From assembly GCF_040786275.1 (NCBI RefSeq), contig NZ_JBFMVT010000002.1, positions 3,782,001 to 3,846,000 on the forward strand: DNA of 64,000 nucleotides, in the 5' to 3' direction. The notes below the pieces were generated by a model. That model was given only the letters and a program-made list of their open reading frames with translations, did no database searches and was not told where the DNA came from. The first letter of the stretch is position 1; every line of letters begins with the position of its first letter. Shown here in pieces: positions 8,391-16,447 of this stretch. The DNA comes from Buttiauxella gaviniae. GTDB lineage: Bacteria; Pseudomonadota; Gammaproteobacteria; Enterobacterales; Enterobacteriaceae. Both the position numbers and the translations under genes were made by a program.

Positions 8391-9602
8391 ATGAAAATTT
8401 TACTGGTGAATAAATTTTTCTACATCAAGGGCGGTGCGGAAACGGTTTATTTTCAAGAACGTAATATGCTCAAGCAGGCAGGCATCGACGTTATTGATTT
8501 CTCGATGCAGCATGAGAAGAACTTTCCCTCAGATTACGCCGATTATTTTGTCAGCAATGTAGACTATCACCAGGGCAGCAGTCTGCTGGGTGGGATTAAA
8601 ACGGCGGTGAATTTTATTCATAACGCAGAAGCCTGCAAAAAAATGCGTGCGTTACTGGAGAAAGAGCGGCCGGATATTGTCCACTTCCATAATATCTATC
8701 ATCAATTAACGCCGTCCATTATCAAAATTGCCCGTGATTTTGGCTGCAAAACGGTATTAACTGCGCACGACTATAAAATTTCTTGCCCGTCCTATGCCAT
8801 GCTGCGCGACGGAAAAGTCTGCGATGCCTGTATTAATGGGGCGGTATATAACGCGTTCAAATATCGGTGCTATGAAGGGTCTGCCGCGAAAAGTTTGCTG
8901 CTCTCATTAGAAGCCACCTGGCAATTTATTGCCAAAAACTATCAGGCATTGGATGTCATTATTTCCCCCAGCGAATTTCTGCGTGGAGTGATTAAACATA
9001 CCTTACCTAAGTCGCGTATCGATGTGATTGTGAACGGTATTGATGACAACCAATCTTTTGAAAATATTGAAGATGAAGGCTATTTGCTTTTCGTGGGTCG
9101 TTTAAGCCATGAGAAAGGGATTGAAACGTTAGCGCAGGCGCATGAGCTAATGCGCAATAAAATACCGCTAAAAATTGTCGGTCATGGCCCGCTTTATAAC
9201 GACCTTATTAAGCAATATCCCCACGCGGAATTTCTGGGTTTTGTGCAGCAGGGTGAGGGTTTAGATAAACTGATTAAGCACGCCCGGGCGATTATTGTTC
9301 CCTCTGAATGTAATGAGAACTGCTCAATGGCCGTGCTCGAAGCAATGTCATTTGCCAGGCCGATTGTCGGTTCACGCATCGGCGGAATTCCAGAACAAGT
9401 TCGTGATGGTGTAGAAGGCGCTTTATTTACGCCGGGCAATGCGCAAGAGCTTGCGAATGTTCTTGATGACTTTGCCGAAGATCCAGAAAAAGCTCAGCGC
9501 ATGGGATTAAGTGCTCACGAGCGCCTGCGAGAGAAATACTCGATGCGAAAACATATGGATGCTTTGCTGAGTCTTTATCAAGAACTGTTGAGCAAACCCT
9601 AA
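8391..9602 (+). CDS. GT4-family glycosyltransferase
   Basis: 403 residues. GT-B fold with the N-terminal donor-side pattern FYIKGGAETVYF, then VHFHNIYHQLTP and TVLTAHDYKISCPSYAM. The C-terminal nucleotide-sugar domain has LLFVGRLSHEKGIETL, KIVGHGP and the E-x7-E signature in the segment SECNENCSMAVLEAMS. The GGAE start and the cysteine pair in the CDACINGAVYNAFKYRC segment are typical of a GT4 subgroup found in EPS loci. It is cytosolic and adds a sugar to the undecaprenyl-linked intermediate. It lies 9 bp after the GT2 gene and 1 bp before the next glycosyltransferase. Confidence 0.88.
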   Translation: MKILLVNKFFYIKGGAETVYFQERNMLKQAGIDVIDFSMQHEKNFPSDYADYFVSNVDYHQGSSLLGGIKTAVNFIHNAEACKKMRALLEKERPDIVHFHNIYHQLTPSIIKIARDFGCKTVLTAHDYKISCPSYAMLRDGKVCDACINGAVYNAFKYRCYEGSAAKSLLLSLEATWQFIAKNYQALDVIISPSEFLRGVIKHTLPKSRIDVIVNGIDDNQSFENIEDEGYLLFVGRLSHEKGIETLAQAHELMRNKIPLKIVGHGPLYNDLIKQYPHAEFLGFVQQGEGLDKLIKHARAIIVPSECNENCSMAVLEAMSFARPIVGSRIGGIPEQVRDGVEGALFTPGNAQELANVLDDFAEDPEKAQRMGLSAHERLREKYSMRKHMDALLSLYQELLSKP

Positions 9603-9603
9603 T

Positions 9604-10716
9604 ATGACGAAGAAAATTACTGTTCTGGGTACGCGAGGGATTCCTGATGTATTAGGCGGTGTAGAAACGCATTGCCAGAATCTTTATCCCGCCATTAAAC
9701 AGCAGTTTGATGTGGATATTTGTGTTATCGCCCGTGCTCCGTATGTGGCTTACAGTAAATCTCATTACAAGAATATAGAAATGCTAGCGCTTTGGGCACC
9801 GAAAAAACGCTCTTTAGAAGCGATTGTCCATTCCGTTTTAGCCGCGTTTAAAACCTGCTTTGATAAATCTTCTATTGTGCATGTGCACGCTATAGGGCCG
9901 GGTCTGGTGGTGCCGCTGCTACGTTTAATGGGTAAGAAAGTGGTATTTACCCATCATGGCCCCGATTATGAGCGCCAGAAGTGGGGGGGGATCGCAAAGC
10001 AGGCGTTGCTATTGGGCGAAAAAGTTGCGGTTAATTATGCGAATGAAGTCATCGTTATTTCGCAGGTGATCAATCAGTTGATTCAGAAGAAACATGGCCG
10101 TATGGACGCGCATTTGATCTACAACGGTGTAAATATTCCGGAGCCCTTATCGGATGAAACCGTGAGTAAAACGCTGAGCCGATATGCCCTGCAGCCTAAG
10201 AACTATCTTGTTGCGGTAGGGCGATTTGTAGAAGAAAAAGGGCTGCACGATCTGATTACTGCCTATCAGCTATCGGGTATTTCCGACCCCCTGGTATTGG
10301 TGGGTGATGCGGATCATCCTTCTGATTACAGTATGCGCCTGAAGCAATTAGCGATAAAAACCCCGAACGTTATTTTGACCGGATTTTTGAAAGGCGACGC
10401 GCTCAAAGTGGTATTTTCTCAGGCAAAACTTTTTATTATGCCTTCTTATCATGAGGGATTACCGATAGCATTATTGGAAGCTATGTCGTATTCACTCCCG
10501 GCGGTGGTCAGCGATATTCCCGCTAATCTGGAAGTCGGCCTGCCAGTCGAGGCTTATTTCCATGTTGGTAATGTGGCTGATTTAGCGAACAAAATGAAAC
10601 AAAGGGTGACTCTTAACGATGCCGATTACGGTGAGTTTCTGAAAACCTACGACTGGCGCGAGATCGCCAGTAAAACAGTAAGCGTTTACCATTCAATAGA
10701 TAAATCAATAGGTTAA
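9604..10716 (+). CDS. GT4-family glycosyltransferase
   Basis: 370 residues with a GT-B fold. The N-terminus TVLGTRGIPDVLGGVETH is the hallmark of a GT4 group common in capsule and EPS operons. Later landmarks are VVFTHHGPDYERQKWGG, LVAVGRFVEEKGLHDLI, and the PSYHEGLPIALLEAMSYS segment holding the E-x7-E catalytic pair. The start codon follows the previous stop directly, so expression is coupled. With the other GT4 and the GT2 it would give three added sugars after the priming sugar if each acts once, suggesting a tetrasaccharide or larger repeat unit (inference; further transferases may lie left of the window). Confidence 0.88.
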   Translation: MTKKITVLGTRGIPDVLGGVETHCQNLYPAIKQQFDVDICVIARAPYVAYSKSHYKNIEMLALWAPKKRSLEAIVHSVLAAFKTCFDKSSIVHVHAIGPGLVVPLLRLMGKKVVFTHHGPDYERQKWGGIAKQALLLGEKVAVNYANEVIVISQVINQLIQKKHGRMDAHLIYNGVNIPEPLSDETVSKTLSRYALQPKNYLVAVGRFVEEKGLHDLITAYQLSGISDPLVLVGDADHPSDYSMRLKQLAIKTPNVILTGFLKGDALKVVFSQAKLFIMPSYHEGLPIALLEAMSYSLPAVVSDIPANLEVGLPVEAYFHVGNVADLANKMKQRVTLNDADYGEFLKTYDWREIASKTVSVYHSIDKSIG

Positions 10717-10718
10717 AA

Positions 10719-11126
10719 TTGACCAATACGACCCGACGGCCGCTTGTTATCGACAGATTTTATGATGTGCTTAACGAGCAGACGCAAGCTGAGCTGACGC
10801 CTGAACAAAAGCAGGAAATTGAGAGCGCGCTAGTCTCAATCAGCCTGTCATCGCACCACCGTATCGATATTCGCAAAAGTTTCCCCTTTTTTGGGACCCG
10901 TTATTATCTGGTCTTTTTACTGGGGCGCGATTTTCGCAAGCGGTTACGCAAAGAATCCACGCTGATGCGTATTATCGTGACGTTTTTAATCCTTTCTGGC
11001 GCGCTGTTCGCGACACTTTGTGTGTTGCTGACCCTGTATATGATCAAATCTGCCGTGGGAATCGACCTGATTCACGATTTCCATGTCGGCATTTGGGATT
11101 GGTGGCTTAACCTGAAAAATAAGTAG
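10719..11126 (+). CDS. Small membrane protein of the EPS operon, function unknown
   Basis: 135 residues starting at a TTG two bases after the previous stop. I do not recognise a functional family. The N-terminal half is soluble and charged (RPLVIDRFYDVLNEQTQAELTPEQKQ), with FPFFGTRYYLVFLLGRD in the middle. One clear membrane helix follows (IIVTFLILSGALFATLCVLL), then a short tail rich in Trp (FHVGIWDWWLNLKNK). The position between the last glycosyltransferase and a secreted protein suggests an accessory role in assembly or export. The rare start codon implies low expression. There is no in-frame ATG early enough to replace it without losing the N-terminal domain. Confidence 0.6.
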   Translation: MTNTTRRPLVIDRFYDVLNEQTQAELTPEQKQEIESALVSISLSSHHRIDIRKSFPFFGTRYYLVFLLGRDFRKRLRKESTLMRIIVTFLILSGALFATLCVLLTLYMIKSAVGIDLIHDFHVGIWDWWLNLKNK

Positions 11127-11155
11127 CCTTACAGCTTATGGAAAACGGGAACCCT

Positions 11156-12550
11156 ATGAATATTAAAATTTTTGCGGCCTTGATGTGCATGGTGTTTCCG
11201 GGAACTGTTATGGCTGAGCCTTTGACGGTTGTTACGCCGAAAGCCCTGTCCGGCCCGATTACCAACCCTGGAATGGGGATCGCCAGTTTTCATCAGGGCT
11301 ACGGGGAGCAACTGACGCAGACGCAGTATCCTGATACCGGTATTGAATATGAGCGTTTTTACTGGACGGAGCTGGAGCCGGTAGAGGGGCAATATAATTT
11401 TGCGCTGGTGGATGATGCTTTTAAATTCGCAGCGCGGCATCAGCCTGCGATGAACGTCGGGCTGCGTTTTATGGCGCTCGAGGAGCCGCAAAGCGGCTCA
11501 AAAATCCCTGACTGGTTAATTAGAAAAGGGGTTAAAGGCCTCTGGACCTCAGATAAAAAAACCTTTATTCCCGATTTAGACGACCCTATTTTTCTGGCAT
11601 ACAGCCAGCGCCTGCTTAACGCTTTCGGCAAACGTTATGACGGAAATGAAAACCTTGCCTACGTCGATATTGGCATGGTCGGGTCATGGGGGGAGTGGCA
11701 CAACAGTAATTTCCCTTCATTGACGCCGCTCGAAAAACGCTACTCGCCTGCTACGCTGGATAAATACGTCAACATGCACTTTGCGGCTTTCCCTAAAACA
11801 CCAAAAATTATGCTCATCGCCGGGGGAGATAATCTGGTCAGTGCGGTGAAAAAGGGGGCGGGATGGCGGGCGGATTGCCTGGGCGACTGGCGCAACTTCT
11901 CCAAAGCCTGGAACTTAATGGAAGATGATTACCCTCAACGTATAGAGACGGCGCAGGGCGCTTTTTCCGGATTTAACGATGCCTGGAAGCATGCCCCGGT
12001 CAGTTTTGAAATCTGCGGCTATATGAAAGAGTGGAAAACGGAGCAACATTACAGCAAAGCAGAGGTGCAAAGAACCTTCGACTGGGCGATTGAACAACAT
12101 GCCAGCACGATTAATTTAAAGTCGCGCGAAGTGCCCGCTGAATTTCGGCCGATTGTGGATGAGGCGCTGACGAAGCTCGGGTATCGGTTTCGTTTAGCCT
12201 CCCTGAGCCATGAGTCTGCGGTGCAAAAAGGCAATAATCTGACGCTTAACAGCCAGTGGGCGAACGACGGTGTTGCGCCGATTTACCTGAAATATGACGT
12301 GTCTTTCCGCGTAATCGATAATGCAAATAAAGTCATTGCCCAGGGAAATACCCTCGACGATATTCGGACGTGGTTACCGGGCGAGCGCACGTCAAGCTAC
12401 CGCCTGGCAATACCTGCGACAGCCACAAAAGGTCAGTACAACATCGAAGTGGCGATGCTGGATAAACAGGGGAAGGCGAGAATTAATCTGGCGAATGATG
12501 TGCCCCACAGCAGCGGCTGGTATCGGGTATCAAGTTTTAAGGTTCAGTGA
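11156..12550 (+). CDS. Secreted DUF4832-type protein, putative EPS-modifying glycoside hydrolase-like enzyme
   Basis: 464 residues from the ATG at 11156 (GGGA upstream), which opens on a signal peptide MNIKIFAALMCMVFPG... cut near VMA-EP. The mature part begins GPITNPGMGIASFHQGYG and has YERFYWTELEPVEGQYNF, the pattern of (beta/alpha)8 beta-galactosidase-like proteins. VDIGMVGSWGEWHNSN holds conserved acidic and aromatic residues, and a C-terminal beta-sandwich (DUF4832) starts around LTLNSQWANDGVAP. As the last gene of the EPS operon it may trim or release polymer in the periplasm, as glycosidases in alginate and Pel/Psl operons do. Enzymatic activity is inferred from fold only. Confidence 0.7.
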   Translation: MNIKIFAALMCMVFPGTVMAEPLTVVTPKALSGPITNPGMGIASFHQGYGEQLTQTQYPDTGIEYERFYWTELEPVEGQYNFALVDDAFKFAARHQPAMNVGLRFMALEEPQSGSKIPDWLIRKGVKGLWTSDKKTFIPDLDDPIFLAYSQRLLNAFGKRYDGNENLAYVDIGMVGSWGEWHNSNFPSLTPLEKRYSPATLDKYVNMHFAAFPKTPKIMLIAGGDNLVSAVKKGAGWRADCLGDWRNFSKAWNLMEDDYPQRIETAQGAFSGFNDAWKHAPVSFEICGYMKEWKTEQHYSKAEVQRTFDWAIEQHASTINLKSREVPAEFRPIVDEALTKLGYRFRLASLSHESAVQKGNNLTLNSQWANDGVAPIYLKYDVSFRVIDNANKVIAQGNTLDDIRTWLPGERTSSYRLAIPATATKGQYNIEVAMLDKQGKARINLANDVPHSSGWYRVSSFKVQ

Positions 12551-12553
12551 TTA

Positions 12554-12580
12554 TTAAGCGCCTGAAGGCCAGGCGCTTAA
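12554..12580. terminator. Bidirectional terminator candidate between the EPS operon and galE
   Basis: Perfect inverted repeat: TTAAGCGCCT, a 7-base loop, then AGGCGCTTAA. It lies between two convergent genes. The stem is GC-rich in the middle and ends in AT pairs that can serve as short U runs in either direction. Confidence 0.7.
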
Positions 12581-12604
12581 TGTGAAATATCCAGAAAATC
12601 GCGA

Positions 12605-13621
12605 TTAAGAAGCGTAACCTTTTGGGTTATTTTTCTGCCAGTTCCAGGTGTCGCGCATCATCTCATCGAGGGTGTGCGTCGCCTGCCATCCCAACTGTTG
12701 CTTCGCCAAAGAAGAATCTGACCAGCATTCCGCCACATCACCTTCTCTTCGCTCAACAATGCGGTAGTTAATTTTCGTCTGAGAGGCTTTTTCAAACGCC
12801 TGAATCAAGTCCATCACGGAATAACCGACGCCGGTTCCAAGGTTGATGGCTTTGAAAGGTGTTCCGTCGGCTTTATGATCGAGGGCTGCAAGGTGGCCGC
12901 TGGCCAGATCCTGCACGTGGATATAATCACGAACGCCGGTGCCGTCAGGCGTTGGATAATCATTGCCGTACACTGACAGGCATTCGAGTTTACCGATAGC
13001 CACCTGAGAAATATAAGGGACCAGGTTATTCGGAATACCGTTTGGATCTTCACCGATTCGACCCGACGGATGCGCGCCAACCGGGTTGAAATAACGCAAA
13101 CAGGTGATGCGGAATTCCGGCTGCGCATGCGAGAAATCACGCAAAATCTGCTCAACCATTAATTTAGAGGTTCCGTACGGGTTGGTGGTCCCTCCGGTTT
13201 TGCACTCTTCGCTTAACGGCACTTTTTCTGGATTGCCATATACGGTTGCCGACGAGCTAAAGATCAGGCTATTAACCCCTGCCAGCAACATCTCATTGAG
13301 TAACACCATCGTGCCGACGACATTATTCTCATAATATTCCAGCGGTTTTCTGACCGATTCGCCGACGGATTTTAAACCTGCAAAATGGATAACATCCGTA
13401 ATGTTATGGCTTGAGAAAATCTCTTTGAGAACGTGTTTGTCCAAAATATCAGCAACGTAGAGTGTCGGTTCTTTGCCGGTTAATTCTGTCACTCGGTCAA
13501 GCGAGGTTTTAGATGCGTTGGAAAGATTATCGATGATGACAACATCATCACCTCTATCAAGTAATGCCAGTACGGTATGTGAGCCGATATAACCCGCGCC
13601 ACCAGTCACTAGAATTGCCAT
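12605..13621 (-). CDS. galE: UDP-glucose 4-epimerase
   Basis: 338 residues, the same length as E. coli GalE, from the start at 13621 (GGAG seven bases upstream); an upstream extension has no ribosome site. It has the NAD-binding GGAGYIGS glycine motif at residues 7-14, the SSSATVYG serine region and the catalytic YxxxK in NPYGTSKLMVE. It interconverts UDP-glucose and UDP-galactose in the cytosol. It is convergent with the EPS operon and not next to galTK, so it may mainly supply UDP-galactose (or related sugars) for the polymer. A second galE in the gal operon elsewhere is likely but cannot be seen here. Confidence 0.95.
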   Translation of the reverse strand: MAILVTGGAGYIGSHTVLALLDRGDDVVIIDNLSNASKTSLDRVTELTGKEPTLYVADILDKHVLKEIFSSHNITDVIHFAGLKSVGESVRKPLEYYENNVVGTMVLLNEMLLAGVNSLIFSSSATVYGNPEKVPLSEECKTGGTTNPYGTSKLMVEQILRDFSHAQPEFRITCLRYFNPVGAHPSGRIGEDPNGIPNNLVPYISQVAIGKLECLSVYGNDYPTPDGTGVRDYIHVQDLASGHLAALDHKADGTPFKAINLGTGVGYSVMDLIQAFEKASQTKINYRIVERREGDVAECWSDSSLAKQQLGWQATHTLDEMMRDTWNWQKNNPKGYAS

Positions 13622-13719
13622 AGTTTCTCCAGATAAAGATTGCAAAATGAACTTTCAACGTCACTTTCCGTTTGATTGTCTAATAGTATCAGCAATCTGG
13701 GAGCCCTTCATCCGCTGAT

Positions 13720-14643
13720 TCAGGCAAAAAACTGTTTCCGATATCTGACTAAAAATTTAAACGAAATCTTTTTTAAGGGGGACAGCAGGCTGAATATTAA
13801 ATTTTTCGTGTCATAGACAATATAGCTATTCGAGAAGTTTAAGGTATGAATCCCCACGCTTTGATTGATTGTTGGGGAGATGTTGGCTACCAGTTTCTCT
13901 TCAAAATTTTGTGGGGTTAAGTTGATTAACTCTTTGATAAAAACTGATTTTCCGTAAATTTCAGCGTTGCACTCTTGAGTGAAAATGTAATTTTTATTAT
14001 TGATAGAATAAGGTGTGCCAGCGCCACGGTGGTGCAAGTTACATAGCTTCAATGACGGGGTGATTTTTTTCCATTCACCTAATATTGTCTCTGCCGTATG
14101 AATAACCATCTCATTATCAAGTGTCGTGGAAATTAAATAGCAGGCGTTATCGAGTGTGAAAAATATATTGTCAGTAAATTCTGCATCGGGAATGAGTACT
14201 TTTACTTTTTCCCAACGGGCAGGAAACGCCGTGGACTGAAAGAGTATCACCTCTTTGCGTTCTGAAGACTCTGGGATCATAAACAGATTGCCATCGAGAT
14301 TGAACAGGAAGGGAAACGAAAGATGGCAGTTTAAATCATCAAAACCTTCCAGTTTGACATCCTCTATCTCCTCAAGATTCGGGTTCAGAACCCGGCAGCG
14401 GAGTATTCCTTTTGAATTGAGGAAGCTAAATGCTTCGTAGAAAACATATAATTTATCTTCCTTTTCAATAATAAAAGGATCGGCCTGGAACGTATATTTT
14501 TTATCAAGGATCTGTGCTTTAGAATTATTTAAAATATCCAGAGTATTTTCAGGGAAAGAATGTGCGTTATTTTTAATGATCATAATGTCCCAAGAGTCAT
14601 GAAAAAATAACTTTTTAATTAATTTGTTGTTTTTGTTTAACAT
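13720..14643 (-). CDS. Beta-propeller protein resembling the GINT1 N-terminal / GH43-like fold
   Basis: 307 residues with repeated blade-like motifs: ADPFIIEKEDKLYVFYEAF, HLSFPFLFNLDGNLFMIPES, FFTLDNACYLIS, and HHRGAGTPYSINNKNYIF. These resemble the five-bladed propeller seen in glucosamine-inositolphosphorylceramide-transferase-type N-terminal domains and in bacterial surface-glycan loci. There is no signal peptide and no membrane helix. The gene is clearly more AT-rich than galE and ftnA, and its ribosome site is weak, suggesting a late arrival with the EPS locus. A role in glycan transfer or decoration is an inference from fold and neighbours; no catalytic residues can be named. Confidence 0.5.
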   Translation of the reverse strand: MLNKNNKLIKKLFFHDSWDIMIIKNNAHSFPENTLDILNNSKAQILDKKYTFQADPFIIEKEDKLYVFYEAFSFLNSKGILRCRVLNPNLEEIEDVKLEGFDDLNCHLSFPFLFNLDGNLFMIPESSERKEVILFQSTAFPARWEKVKVLIPDAEFTDNIFFTLDNACYLISTTLDNEMVIHTAETILGEWKKITPSLKLCNLHHRGAGTPYSINNKNYIFTQECNAEIYGKSVFIKELINLTPQNFEEKLVANISPTINQSVGIHTLNFSNSYIVYDTKNLIFSLLSPLKKISFKFLVRYRKQFFA

Positions 14644-14984
14644 TTTATCATATTGTCCATGTTGGTTATTACTGGTCTCAGGAAAAACATGATGCTTATT
14701 ATTTTAAAATTATAAGTAATGCTAAATCAGGTTGCTTTAACAGGGCAAAACCGTTGTGAAGAAGAAAAACGAAGAGACTGCTGATGGGAGTATAGACACT
14801 TAATTTTTATTCGCCTTTTTAAATACAAAAAAATCTTAATAATCTGCAGGGCTTATCAAAATCATCGATTTTGGATAAAAAGAGTATTCAGGAAAAATCA
14901 TTAATAACAAAGGGGTATGTTACCAAAAGCGAATAAATGGGAGGTGTTGCAGGAATATCAGCTAGATGGGCGATTGTATTTTTG
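14644..14984. other. AT-rich intergenic stretch without a gene
   Basis: About 340 bases between the propeller gene and the ftnA terminator. The sequence is AT-rich with many stop codons. The only sizeable open frame in this direction runs into ftnA antisense and has no coding character. It presumably holds the promoter of the leftward propeller gene; no convincing -35/-10 pair was singled out. Confidence 0.5.
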
Positions 14985-15017
14985 TGAAAAAAATGGCAAG
15001 CACAAAACATGCTTGCC
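14985..15017 (-). terminator. Rho-independent terminator of ftnA
   Basis: GGCAAGCA, loop of 7, TGCTTGCC (14995-15017). Read on the minus strand the stem is followed by ATTTTTTTC, a good U tract, 12 bases after the ftnA stop. Confidence 0.85.
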
Positions 15018-15028
15018 GATAATTCGTA

Positions 15029-15526
15029 TTAAGCTTGCGTATCGAGAGTGGAAAGTTCTTTATCCACGAAATAAAGACCTTCGCCGCTTTTGCCAACCAG
15101 GCTGAGTTTATCCAGTACAGATTTGAACAATTTCTCTTCTTCATGCTGCTCTGCCACATACCATTGCAAGAAGTTAAAGGTTGGATAATCCTGCGATGTC
15201 ATTGCTGCATGAGCCAACTCATTAATCTTGCGAGTGATTAACTGTTCGTGTTCGTAGGTGGCGCTAAACAGATTATCCAGCGAGGTATAGTCATGATCGG
15301 GGGCTGGAATCGCATTAATGCGCGGCAGGCTGCCGGTATCCGTCAGATAGGCAAACAGGCGCTGCATATGTTCCATCTCTTCCTGAGCGTGGCGACGCAA
15401 GAAAGCCGCTGCACCTTCAAAGCTATGGTAGCTGCACCAGGCGCTCATTTGTTGATAAAGCAGGGAAGAATAAAGCTCAAGATTCATTTGTTCGTTAAGT
15501 TTTTCGATCATTTCAGCTTTAAGCAT
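15029..15526 (-). CDS. ftnA: Non-haem ferritin
   Basis: 165 residues, the same length as E. coli FtnA. Ferroxidase ligands are in place: Glu17, Glu50 and His53 in EEMEHM, and Glu94 in YEHE. The conserved [12 protein letters not shown] helix is also present. It stores iron as ferric mineral in a 24-mer shell in the cytosol. It lies next to yecR as in E. coli. The upstream region has a partial Fur-box-like sequence; in E. coli ftnA is induced in iron-replete cells through Fur relieving H-NS. It has its own terminator. Confidence 0.96.
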   Translation of the reverse strand: MLKAEMIEKLNEQMNLELYSSLLYQQMSAWCSYHSFEGAAAFLRRHAQEEMEHMQRLFAYLTDTGSLPRINAIPAPDHDYTSLDNLFSATYEHEQLITRKINELAHAAMTSQDYPTFNFLQWYVAEQHEEEKLFKSVLDKLSLVGKSGEGLYFVDKELSTLDTQA

Positions 15527-15614
15527 GGTGCGCTCCGGAAAATAGAATATTCAATAAGAGCGCTACTTTAATTTTATTATTTCAATAATGCAAAGGAATT
15601 GTTAATTATATTAT

Positions 15615-15633
15615 TGTAATGATAATGGTTGCT
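15615..15633. promoter_or_regulatory. Possible Fur-binding site upstream of ftnA
   Basis: TGTAATGATAATGGTTGCT matches 12 of 19 positions of the Fur consensus, including the nine-base core AATGATAAT. It is placed about 90 bases upstream of the ftnA start in AT-rich DNA. By eye only; weak in the right half. Confidence 0.35.
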
Positions 15634-15753
15634 AATAGTATTTCCATTTAAGGTGAGTTTGTTTATTGAATAAGAATGATTTTTATTTAATTGAACGGCG
15701 GAGGGATAATCGTCATCCGCCGATTTTTAAATAATGGCGCGTCTTTTACTCAG

Positions 15754-16101
15754 TTACTGAACAATCGTTTCGTCTCTAAGATATTTCTCCATTCCCACGC
15801 CCCGGCACTGATACTCAAGCGTCACCTGCTGATTCAGACATAACGCACCGCTGCGCAGGCTACAGGTCTTGATCGGCTCTCCATAGGGGAATGCGGCGAT
15901 ATAACCCCACTGCTGGCATTGATGGCTCGCGGTTGATTGCGCAATGTAGCTATCGACCTTTCCGTTTTGTAACGCGGGCAGATCAAAACCCAGACGCACA
16001 ACGCCCGCAACTTCGCTACTCTTGATGGGCTGAGGTATTTTATCCAGGGTGCAGCCCGCTAATAACGTAGCCGTTAAAACTAAACAAAAAGTTCTCATCA
16101 T
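15754..16101 (-). CDS. yecR: YecR-family lipoprotein
   Basis: 115 residues from the ATG at 16101. A TTG four codons earlier is possible, but the ATG has GAG at proper distance. The lipobox LAGC puts the acylated Cys at residue 17. The mature protein has a repeated aromatic/cysteine pattern (CQQWGYIAAFPYGEPIKTC..., GALCLNQQVTLEYQC) with four cysteines suited to disulfides. E. coli yecR lies beside ftnA and belongs to the flagellar regulon; function unknown. I found no FliA promoter sequence upstream here, so that control cannot be claimed for this copy. Confidence 0.8.
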   Translation of the reverse strand: MMRTFCLVLTATLLAGCTLDKIPQPIKSSEVAGVVRLGFDLPALQNGKVDSYIAQSTASHQCQQWGYIAAFPYGEPIKTCSLRSGALCLNQQVTLEYQCRGVGMEKYLRDETIVQ

Positions 16102-16447
16102 GCTGATGCTCAAAGACTGTTTTTTATAAATTTAGCACGCGCAGGAAACAGAAAATCATCTGTAGCATAAAGCGATTTAATTTCACTTAGATAAATCAAT
16201 GTGACTTTCCTAACGCAAATTTATGTCTACTTTTCGGTGGGCGGGGGCTAAATCAATCCCGTTAGTCCTGATGGAATCAGATGGGGAGGGCGCTTTGCAA
16301 AGCGTCAGAAAGCAAAAGTGTGAGCACCTCTTAATTTTTTAAAACAAAATTTCATTAAATTTGAAAGTATGTTTGCTAGATAGTATCGTTAATGCATACC
16401 AAAGCTATTCACCGCGGGAAATCCCGTGACCCAATCAGGAGACGGAA
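16102..16447. other. Intergenic region upstream of the RpiB-like gene with a 14-bp perfect palindrome
   Basis: About 346 bases between divergent genes. It holds the perfect palindrome CGCTTTGCAAAGCG at 16291-16304, about 145 bases before the isomerase start, which looks like an operator for a dimeric regulator. Nearer the start is a small hairpin around CGGGAAATCCCG and a good AGGAG-type ribosome site. No other gene is visible. Confidence 0.5.

Noticed and set aside
14917-15105. 62-codon frame on the plus strand across the ftnA 3' end
   Set aside because: It overlaps ftnA antisense and its terminator; no homology pattern.
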